Of a stretch of 6,174 nt of DNA, positions 1 to 6,174 are shown one piece after another. A program made the translations under genes and the position numbers. The stretch spans positions 11,886 through 18,059 of the forward strand of contig PMIQ01000036.1 of the NCBI GenBank assembly GCA_003157175.1, read 5' to 3'. The notes under the pieces are model-generated. The model was not told where the DNA came from. It saw only the letters and a list, made by a program, of their open reading frames with translations, and did no database searches. Position 1 is the first letter of the stretch. Every line of letters starts with the position of its first letter. This DNA comes from Chloroflexota bacterium. GTDB taxonomy: Bacteria; Chloroflexota; Limnocylindria; Limnocylindrales; CSP1-4.

Positions 1-261
1 GGGATGGAGCTGCCCGCGTACGAGCCGGGTTCCTTCACGCCGACCCAACCCAGCCTGGAAGCGGCGGTGGCCAGAAACGAAGCGGCTCGTTGCTTCCGCT
101 GCGACGCGATCTACCGCTGCGCGACGGTCCAGGTCCAGTCGGGCCGCGGTCCCCGGGACGGCCCAGGCGACGGGCGCAGGGTCGCCGGAACTCCCCCAAA
201 CCAACCCCCGCTCGCGGGCCCAGCGAGCACTCCTCCGCAGATTTCGGGAGGTCGCGACTGA
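1..261 (+). CDS. 3' end of a probable GltD-like FAD/NAD(P)H oxidoreductase (5'-truncated by window)
   Basis: The frame is open from base 1 and ends at TGA 259-261, so the gene starts upstream of the window and the ATG at 4 need not be a real start. The visible 86 codons contain the segment NEAARCFRCDA (about bases 76-108), followed by IYRC. An E-A-x-R-C-x-x-C-D stretch near the C-terminus is typical of the GltD-like (glutamate synthase small-chain-like) flavoprotein oxidoreductases, which use NAD(P)H and FAD. No FAD- or NAD-binding Rossmann motif is inside the window, so the assignment rests on this short tail. After about base 145 the sequence becomes Pro/Gly/Arg-rich and third positions are less GC-biased (codons such as gga, act, cca, caa, att). 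The last 35 or so residues are therefore probably a disordered or recently extended tail. The stop overlaps the ATG of the next gene (TGATG), which implies translational coupling and supports this being a genuine frame. It could instead be another Cys-tailed oxidoreductase. Confidence 0.45.
   Translation, partial: GMELPAYEPGSFTPTQPSLEAAVARNEAARCFRCDAIYRCATVQVQSGRGPRDGPGDGRRVAGTPPNQPPLAGPASTPPQISGGRD
246..251 (+). promoter_or_regulatory. Ribosome-binding site that fixes the start of the first membrane protein
   Basis: GGGAGG lies 9 bases upstream of the ATG at 261. The same frame is open back to an ATG at 90, but that extension encodes a Pro/Arg-rich stretch unlike the hydrophobic protein that follows, and it overlaps the upstream gene in another frame. 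The strong Shine-Dalgarno match together with the TGATG overlap supports 261 as the start. Confidence 0.7.
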
Positions 262-893
262 TGGAATCCCCGGCGTTCGGTGCTGCCGAGCAGTTCATCG
301 AAGGGACGATAGCCGCCGCCCTGGTGGCCCTCTGGCTGCTGGCGGTGGCTCTCCACCTGGCCAGGCCGTACATGCTCGCCTTGACGCGCAAGTTCACCCT
401 GCGGCTAGGGGCCGACCTGTGGTGGACGATCTACGTCGGAATGCGGGACATCTTCCTGCTCCAGGTCTTTCTGGGCAGCTTCATCTTCTTCTACCCGGAC
501 GTCGTCAAGAACAACGACCTGCCGATCACCGGCGGGCTGGCCGCCGTCTGCGCCTTCGCCGCCCTGCTTCTCAAGCTGATGACCAGGGCCGACGCCGACG
601 CGCGGAGCTTCTACGCGCAGACCTTCTTCATCGCCCTTGGCGCGTCCCTTTATCTGGGTGCCTACCTCCTGGGCAGTCAGGTCACGACGGTCGGCAGCAG
701 CACCTCCAACCAGCTGGCCTCCATCCTCGTGAGCTCGCAGAACCAGACGATCGCGCTGGCGCTGTGCTACTTGTCCGCGCTCCTCGTCGGGATCATGAGT
801 CTCGCGGCCGTCGTCTACAACCTCCGCCTTGCCTCGCCCGCCCCGCGCAAGGCCGATGCCGGCGCTGCCAGCCAGCCCGCGGCGAAGAGTTAG
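261..893 (+). CDS. Five-helix integral membrane protein of unrecognised family (paralogue 1)
   Basis: This 210-residue protein has an unknown function. Hydrophobic segments lie at about residues 14-34, 54-78, 88-107, 119-138 and 163-187. Arg/Lys-rich loops after helix 1 and around residues 108-115, plus a basic, Ala/Pro-rich tail (190-210), predict an outside N-terminus and an inside C-terminus. There is no cleavable signal peptide. Conserved-looking polar motifs are ALHLARPY (30-37), TLRLGADLWW (46-55), MRD (61-63), PIT (88-90), K105 and DADAR (111-115). All but PIT fall on the predicted cytoplasmic side. The loop between helices 4 and 5 is Ser/Thr/Asn/Gln-rich and outside. The protein is clearly related to the next gene: 18 of 34 residues match between its positions 30-63 and positions 35-68 of that protein. 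There are no clustered Cys, no His pairs and no transporter signature, so I infer no activity. The overlap with the upstream probable flavoprotein gene suggests the products are made together, perhaps as a membrane partner. Real gene: high confidence; function: unknown. Confidence 0.85.
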   Translation: MESPAFGAAEQFIEGTIAAALVALWLLAVALHLARPYMLALTRKFTLRLGADLWWTIYVGMRDIFLLQVFLGSFIFFYPDVVKNNDLPITGGLAAVCAFAALLLKLMTRADADARSFYAQTFFIALGASLYLGAYLLGSQVTTVGSSTSNQLASILVSSQNQTIALALCYLSALLVGIMSLAAVVYNLRLASPAPRKADAGAASQPAAKS

Positions 894-905
894 GAGAGAT
901 CAGCG

Positions 906-1544
906 ATGTCGCCCGACCAGCAGACTCAGGCACTCGTCCAGGGCAGTCAGTACTGGCTGATCCTCTCCATCGCAGCCGTGCTGCCCATCCTGTGGGCCTT
1001 CACCCTCGCCCTCCACTTCGCCAGGCCGTACGTCATCCGCTACCTGCAGACCCTGACCCTGCGGTTCGGCGGTGACGTGTGGTGGCTCAGCTACATCCTG
1101 ATGCGCGACGCGTTGCTCGTCGTGACTTTCGCCTTGAGCGTCATCTTCCTCTTCCCGAACCTCTACATGAGCGCCGACCTGGGCGTCCCGATCACGGCGC
1201 CGCTCGCCGCGCTCGTCCTCTTCTGGGCCCTCCTCGCCAAGCTCACCGGCGATTCCGACGACGACGCGAGGACCTTCCGGATCGTCTCGATCCTGCTTGT
1301 CGTCGCCTCGATGCTCTACATCATTCCGCAGGTCTACGGCGTCGAGGCCGGCGACCAGGTGGGCGCGTTGAACAGCATCTCCACCAGCCTGGGCGGGATT
1401 CCGGCCGCGCTCGTCAGCGGTTCGAATCCCAACGTCTCCTACCCGATCCTCAATCTCAGCCTGTTCGGCTTTGCGGCGACCGGCGCGGTCATCTTCGCCT
1501 GGTTCCTGCGCAAGACGAAGTTCGAACCCGCGGAGATCGCGTAG
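906..1544 (+). CDS. Five-helix integral membrane protein of unrecognised family (paralogue 2)
   Basis: This 212-residue protein starts 12 bases after the previous stop. GGAGAG at 893-898 sits 7 bases before the ATG and overlaps the upstream stop codon, so the two genes are probably one transcript. Helices are predicted at about residues 16-38, 61-84, 95-113, 126-145 and 180-201, with the same N-out/C-in topology as its neighbour. The shared motifs appear in the same order: ALHFARPY (35-42), TLRFGGDVWW (51-60), MRD (66-68), PIT (95-97), AKL (111-113) and DDDAR (118-122). A constant offset of 5 residues becomes 7 after a two-residue insertion in the first outside loop. It differs from paralogue 1 in a longer helix 4-5 loop (about 146-179, Ser/Gly/Asn-rich) and a shorter tail ending in KFEPAEIA. 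Retention of both copies with diverged helices suggests a heterodimer or two specialised subunits; this is inference. A strong hairpin follows 33 bases after the stop, marking the end of the unit. Confidence 0.87.
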   Translation: MSPDQQTQALVQGSQYWLILSIAAVLPILWAFTLALHFARPYVIRYLQTLTLRFGGDVWWLSYILMRDALLVVTFALSVIFLFPNLYMSADLGVPITAPLAALVLFWALLAKLTGDSDDDARTFRIVSILLVVASMLYIIPQVYGVEAGDQVGALNSISTSLGGIPAALVSGSNPNVSYPILNLSLFGFAATGAVIFAWFLRKTKFEPAEIA

Positions 1545-1577
1545 GCGGCGGCGCCTCCGCCAACCGGCCGCTCGATC

Positions 1578-1612
1578 GGACCGCCGCTCTCCTGAGCGGC
1601 GGTCCTGTCTTG
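1578..1612 (+). terminator. Probable intrinsic terminator of the membrane-protein unit
   Basis: GGACCGCCGCTC (1578-1589) and GAGCGGCGGTCC (1594-1605) form a perfect 12-base-pair stem with a four-base TCCT loop. It is followed by TGTCTTG, which is T-enriched but not a true T-tract. The position, 33 bases after the stop of the second membrane-protein gene, fits a terminator. The stem is symmetrical and could also affect antisense transcripts from the convergent operon, though no T-run follows it on that strand. Confidence 0.7.
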
Positions 1613-1701
1613 CGCGCCGTGGCCGGCTGAGCGGGCCTTCCGCGGGCTTGCTAATCGGCGGCCGCGACCGATACCCCTGGCACGCACCTGAGGCAATCGT
1701 C

Positions 1702-1976
1702 ATGAACGTCCGCGCGATAGATCCCGCTTCCGCCGCAACCTCCGCGCAGGGTGCGGCCGTCGCTAGCCCGCCGAACAGGAAGGCGCCGCCCGCGGCCCCG
1801 CCGGAGGCGGCGCTGACGACACCCGCGGCGACGACCACCGTCACGTCGATGCCGGCTAGCGTCAAGCCCGAGGATCGGGCGTTGTACCCTGCAAGATCCT
1901 CAAGTCCCTCGGCGGCAACGTGAGCGCGGCCCTCGCGGCGCTGCAGGCCAAGGAGGCCTCCGCGGGCCAGAGCTAG
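1702..1976 (+). pseudogene. Small Ala/Pro/Thr-rich reading frame apparently broken by a frameshift
   Basis: An ATG at 1702 has GAGG at 1690-1693, 8 bases upstream, and opens a 73-codon frame ending at TGA 1921-1923. Its first 60 residues are Ala/Pro/Thr-rich with no transmembrane segment, ending in VKPEDRALY. After about base 1887 that frame turns Ser-rich. A second frame, open from 1860 to TAG 1974-1976, encodes KILKSLGGNVSAALAALQAK plus EASAGQS from base 1893, which looks like a genuine amphipathic helix. Joining ALY to KILK needs one extra base, or two fewer, in 1888-1892 (CCTGC). The likely explanations are a lost base in a small gene of about 90 residues, a sequencing error, or less likely programmed frameshifting. 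I do not recognise the family. Coding potential is inferred from composition and the ribosome-binding site only, so it could be non-coding. Confidence 0.33.
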
Positions 1977-1992
1977 CCGCTAGCTAGCCGCT
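1971..1992. repeat. Perfect 11-base tandem repeat
   Basis: AGCTAGCCGCT occurs twice back to back (1971-1981 and 1982-1992). The first copy contains the TAG stop of the second frame of the small broken gene. The repeat lies about 50 bases from the 3' end of pgl. Each copy contains CTAG, and a third CTAG arises within 20 bases where the two copies join. It could be a simple slippage duplication. Confidence 0.75.
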
Positions 1993-2041
1993 CGCCGCAA
2001 TCTCCGGCGGTGCCGCACCCGCGGTTGCGACGTCCGGCGAC

Positions 2042-2914
2042 CTACCCGCGCAGACTCGCGGGGATCCGTGCCGCCGCGGCCACGTCGACGATCCAGGCCG
2101 CGCCGGGACGGCGGGTTCGCTGGACGGGCCAGCGGCGGTCGTCGCGCACCTCGCCGAAGACGTGGCCCAGAGCCTCGGCCTTCTTCGCGCCCCACGTCAC
2201 GACCAGAACCGGCGCCGCCTCGAGGAGGCGCGGATTGACCGTCACGCGCGGCAGGTGCGGGCCGATGTGCGCGGGCGCGGGCACACCCATGGCCCAATCC
2301 ATTCCGTCGAGGGCCGGGCTGTCGGGGAAGACCGAGAGAACGTGGCCGTCGTCGCCGACGCCGACCAGGATGAGGTCGAAGACGGGCCAGTTCCCGTCCG
2401 CGAGGGGCAGCTCGCGGGCCATCTCCTCGGCGTAGCGCTCGGCGCACCAGCCGTTGTCGTGGAGCTCTGCGATGGCCCGGTCTACGGGGAAGGCGTGGAT
2501 GTTCGCAGTCGGGAGAGGGGCGCTGCCGTGCTCGCCGTCACCGCCGCCCAGGAGTACGTCGTCCAGGCTCGTCACGTTGGACTCCGGGTGGCCACGCGGC
2601 ACGTAGCGGTCATCGCCCCACCAGACGTGGACCTGCTGCCACGGAATGCGGTCGCACAGCGGCGACCGCGACAGCAGCCGGTAGATCGGGATGGGCGTGC
2701 TGCCGCCGGTGGTGCAGAAGTCGGCCCGGCCGCGTCGCTCGACGGCGGCCACGAGCGCCGCGGCGATCCGCTCCGCGGACTCGCGCGCGGCCGTGCCGGC
2801 ATCGGCCACGACCATCAGTTCGGGCTCGCCCTGGTTTGGGGTGGGCAGGCCCGAGACGCTGGTGCCGGCCAGGCGTTCGGGCGCCGGGGACAGGTCCGGC
2901 TCGTGCTCAGTCAT
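2042..2914 (-). CDS. pgl: 6-phosphogluconolactonase
   Basis: Pgl hydrolyses 6-phospho-D-glucono-1,5-lactone to 6-phosphogluconate in the cytoplasm, the second step of the oxidative pentose phosphate pathway. The 290-residue product shows the family motifs in order: TTGGSTP (68-74, phosphate-binding loop), WWGDDRYVP (98-106), ESNV (111-114), GVGDDGHVLSVFP (185-197, with the expected catalytic His at 191) and PRVT (222-225). This matches the DevB/SOL-type Pgl, related to glucosamine-6-phosphate isomerases; the operon context decides for Pgl. It is longer than the usual 230-260 residues, mainly through about 30 hydrophilic N-terminal residues. DDR replaces the common DER, and the segment after the catalytic His reads VLSVFP rather than TASLFP; both are conservative. 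The ATG overlaps the opcA stop (ATGA, 2911-2914) and has AGGAG 8 bases upstream, so translation is probably coupled. It is the last gene of the operon. Confidence 0.93.
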   Translation of the reverse strand: MTEHEPDLSPAPERLAGTSVSGLPTPNQGEPELMVVADAGTAARESAERIAAALVAAVERRGRADFCTTGGSTPIPIYRLLSRSPLCDRIPWQQVHVWWGDDRYVPRGHPESNVTSLDDVLLGGGDGEHGSAPLPTANIHAFPVDRAIAELHDNGWCAERYAEEMARELPLADGNWPVFDLILVGVGDDGHVLSVFPDSPALDGMDWAMGVPAPAHIGPHLPRVTVNPRLLEAAPVLVVTWGAKKAEALGHVFGEVRDDRRWPVQRTRRPGAAWIVDVAAAARIPASLRG

Positions 2915-4097
2915 GGTCCGGGCTCCTGCGTCAATCGATGGTTGCGAGCGACGGCTCCGCGCGGCGTCGGCTCCGCGGCGACCAGGCGGCCGGCCATGGC
3001 CAGCGCCTCGGCGGCGACCGAATCGCTGGCGCTATCTTCCAACGCCCGCTCGAGCAGGTCTACATCCCCGAGTCGGGGAGCCAGATAGGTTCGCCGGACG
3101 CGCTCGCGCCCCTTGTCGTGGACGGCGACCTCGACGCTGCAGTCTCCCGCCGCCACGTCGCCCACCAGTTCCGCGCCGGCCAACCGGGAGACGATCTCCA
3201 CCCGAACCGTCGAGCCTTCGCCCAGGTCCGAGCAGACCGGCCGCCATTCGACGGCTACGGCGTGATCGCCCTGGCGCAGAGTGGCGTTCCGGCGGCCGTC
3301 GGTGAGCGTGCGCATCGGCTCGATGACGCTCATGCCCAATCGAGACGCCAGCCAGGCCACGTGATAGACGGGCCGCACGATGTTGGTCAGCCCGGCGGGA
3401 TCGCCTTCCTCCCGCGCGGCGAACTCGACCGTGATGGACCGGATGGCTCGCAGGTGCGGCCGAAGGTCCGGCAGGTCGTACACGGAGGCCAGCGCCTCTC
3501 GCCAGCGGGCCTGGCGAAGCAGCGCGAAATCGGCCACCACCAGGCGTCGACCCTGGACCACGCGGGCCATCTCGCGCAGACGGTCCAGGCCGTCGCCGGA
3601 CCACGAAGAGCCATCGACGATGAGGCGATCGGCGATCGGCAGCAGCCGATCGCCGCGATGCGAGACGAACTGGGGGTCGCGCGGCCACCACAGCGCCACC
3701 GGCAGGTCATGAACCAGCAGAGGCACGATGATCGAGGCCAGGTGGTGGCTCGTCTGGCCGTGCACCGTGACGTAGATCGTTTCGGCCCCGGTTCCGGCGC
3801 TTCCGGCCGCGGGCGCCACCGAGACCGTCCGGATCGTGGCGTCGAGACCGGGCCGGCCTTCCGCGTCGAGCGCGGAGAGGATCAGCGACCGCGAGGGGTG
3901 CCGTCCGGCCGTGGCCTCGATGATGGCGGCGCAGCTCTCGGCCGTCTCCCGCCGCCCCGCCACGACGACCAGGTTCAGCACGCTCGAACGCGCCGCGACG
4001 TGATGCTCGCCATCGCCACGGTGCGTGACCGTGTCGGCCCAGATGTGAGCCAGTGCCCGCTCGATTTCGGGCACCGAGTGCACGACCCCGGGCTGCC

Positions 4098-4113
<16 letters not shown>
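2911..4113 (-). CDS. opcA: Glucose-6-phosphate dehydrogenase assembly protein OpcA
   Basis: OpcA is a non-catalytic partner of glucose-6-phosphate dehydrogenase. In cyanobacteria it is known to promote Zwf oligomerisation and activity and to link it to redox control; actinobacterial homologues are encoded beside zwf. The 400-residue product shows the N-terminal OpcA domain with HPSRSL (72-77), LLVHDLPVALWWP (132-144), a DGSSW segment (167-171) and the ADFALLRQARWRE segment (194-206). The remaining part to about residue 370 fits the C-terminal OpcA domain. A Gly/Ala-rich insert at about 99-110 is probably a loop. Cysteines are few (C61 and two in the C-terminal half), so I see no obvious Cys pair for the thiol redox control proposed for cyanobacterial OpcA. 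The ATG lies inside zwf (16-base overlap), and the stop overlaps the pgl start. Placement directly after zwf fits a subunit made together with the enzyme. The ribosome-binding site is weak (a GGGACGG-like stretch), consistent with coupling to zwf translation. Confidence 0.9.
2923..2927 (-). promoter_or_regulatory. Ribosome-binding site of pgl, inside the end of opcA
   Basis: On the minus strand AGGAG lies 8 bases before the pgl ATG (2914-2912) and within the last codons of opcA. It supports this start for pgl, and so the N-terminal extension of the protein, and it allows internal re-initiation. Confidence 0.65.
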
Positions 4114-5726
<1,613 letters not shown>

Positions 5727-5732
5727 CGGCCG

Positions 5733-5758
5733 GGCCGGTCAGTGTGGTGTGGCCGGTC
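5733..5758. repeat. Short direct repeat just upstream of zwf
   Basis: GGCCGGTC occurs at 5733-5740 and again at 5751-5758 (GACCGGCC when read along zwf), with 18 bases between the starts. That is roughly two helical turns, immediately before the zwf start. This spacing could suit a dimeric regulator, but 8-base repeats in such GC-rich DNA can arise by chance. Confidence 0.3.
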
Positions 5759-5762
5759 GGAG

Positions 5763-5790
5763 CGACCCGGACCGGGGCGCGATCCGGTCG
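5763..5790 (-). promoter_or_regulatory. Intercistronic hairpin between gnd and zwf
   Basis: Starting directly after the gnd stop, the minus strand reads CGACCGGATC, a seven-base loop GCGCCCC, then GGTCCGGGTCG. The arms pair over 10 base pairs with one bulged G and one G-T wobble. No T-run follows, so it is not a classical terminator. It could be a processing or mRNA-stability element, or a partial attenuator that sets the ratio of gnd to zwf expression. The role is inferred. Confidence 0.45.
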
Positions 5791-6174
5791 TCACTCTGTC
5801 TTCACCGGGTGGCCGCCGAACTCGTTGCGCAGCGCGGCCAGCACCTTGGCCTGGTAGCTGTCGTCCTGCCGAGACCGGAAGCGGTTTAGCAGCGAGAGAG
5901 TGATGACCGGTGCCGGAACGTCCTTGTCGATCGCCTCCTGCACGGTCCAACGGCCTTCGCCGGAGTCGGCGACCCAGCCCCTCAGGTGCGTCAGGTCCTG
6001 GTCCTGCGAGAAGGCCGAGGCGGCCAGCTCGAGCAGCCAGGAGCGCACGACCGATCCGTGGTTCCACAGGTCGGCGATGGCCGCCAGGTCCAGCTTGAAG
6101 TCCGACGCGTGAAGGATTTCGAAGCCTTCGGCGTAGGACTGCATCAGCCCATACTCGATGCCGTTGTGGACCAT
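5791..6174 (-). CDS. gnd: 6-phosphogluconate dehydrogenase, decarboxylating, short form (C-terminal part only)
   Basis: Gnd oxidatively decarboxylates 6-phosphogluconate to ribulose-5-phosphate and CO2, producing NAD(P)H in the cytoplasm. Only the last 127 codons are present; the frame runs off the right edge, so the first visible Met is an internal residue. It begins inside the substrate-binding signature MVHNGIEYG: the catalytic His-Asn and the Glu-Tyr are visible, while the preceding catalytic Lys would lie just outside. The all-helical C-terminal domain follows, with DSGEGRWTVQEAID (70-83 of the visible part) and the ending LRNEFGGHPVK (115-125). These features, and the early stop, match the short form of about 300 residues (YqeC/GndA-like) rather than the E. 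coli-type enzyme of about 470. Known short forms often prefer NAD+; the cofactor cannot be judged here because the Rossmann fold lies outside the window. It is the first visible gene of the gnd-zwf-opcA-pgl operon. Confidence 0.93.
   Translation of the reverse strand: MVHNGIEYGLMQSYAEGFEILHASDFKLDLAAIADLWNHGSVVRSWLLELAASAFSQDQDLTHLRGWVADSGEGRWTVQEAIDKDVPAPVITLSLLNRFRSRQDDSYQAKVLAALRNEFGGHPVKTE

Larger units (their letters stand above)
1545..2041. other. Intergenic region between two convergent transcription units
   Basis: About 500 bases separate the last plus-strand membrane-protein gene from the end of pgl on the minus strand. Beyond the hairpin at 1578-1605, a possible frameshifted small gene (1702-1976) and an 11-base tandem repeat (1971-1992), I see no RNA gene and no insertion-sequence end. 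For the minus-strand operon I found only a 4-base-pair CCGC/GCGG stem around 2012-2023, with no T-run, so its terminator is not evident. A weak promoter-like pair (TTGCTA at 1648-1653, GATACC at 1670-1675, 16 bases apart) precedes the small frame, but it matches consensus poorly and I do not call it. Confidence 0.5.

Noticed and set aside
90..260. Extended N-terminus for the first membrane protein from the ATG at 90
   Set aside because: The extension is Pro/Arg-rich, overlaps the upstream gene in another frame and has no equivalent in the paralogue. The ATG at 261 has a strong ribosome-binding site.
900..1865. 321-codon minus-strand open frame opposite the second membrane protein
   Set aside because: It begins with TTG and is mostly Arg/Glu/Asp-rich repeats typical of antisense to hydrophobic coding sequence. 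The plus-strand protein has a good ribosome-binding site and a paralogue.
1990..2041. Terminator for the minus-strand operon
   Set aside because: Only a 4-base-pair CCGC/GCGG stem and a loose CGCAA/TTGCG pairing are visible, with no T-run. This is too weak to call.

Overview
The window is very GC-rich and densely coded, with strong G/C preference at third codon positions, GAGG-type ribosome-binding sites and overlapping start/stop codons. The oxidative pentose-phosphate genes on the minus strand include opcA, which is known mainly from Cyanobacteria, Actinomycetota and some Chloroflexota. The gnd gene is of the short bacterial type. Together these suggest a high-GC Terrabacteria-type bacterium; I lean towards Chloroflexota, at low to moderate confidence, because no ribosomal RNA or marker gene is present.

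Left part, plus strand (1-1612). The 3' end of a gene, probably the C-terminus of a GltD-like FAD/NAD(P)H oxidoreductase, enters from the left. Its stop codon overlaps the start of a 210-residue, five-helix membrane protein. A second, 212-residue membrane protein follows after 12 bases. The two membrane proteins are clearly paralogous: they share a motif series on the predicted cytoplasmic side and the same predicted N-out/C-in topology. I do not recognise the family. A strong GC hairpin at 1578-1605 closes this unit.

Middle part (1613-2041). This roughly 430-base stretch lies between the two convergent transcription units. It holds a small plus-strand reading frame that appears to be broken by a frameshift, and a perfect 11-base tandem repeat over its downstream stop codon. 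The tetranucleotide CTAG is unusually concentrated here.

Right part, minus strand (6174 down to 2042). A compact operon reads gnd (partial, running off the right edge), zwf, opcA, pgl. It encodes the whole oxidative branch of the pentose phosphate pathway: Zwf oxidises glucose-6-phosphate to 6-phosphogluconolactone, OpcA supports Zwf assembly and activity, Pgl hydrolyses the lactone, and Gnd decarboxylates 6-phosphogluconate to ribulose-5-phosphate. zwf overlaps opcA by 16 bases and opcA overlaps pgl by 4 bases (ATGA). The only real gap, between gnd and zwf, contains a hairpin directly after the gnd stop and a short direct repeat.

The metabolic operon is conventional. The part that may be undescribed is the paired membrane-protein family at 261-1544, translationally coupled to the probable flavoprotein.
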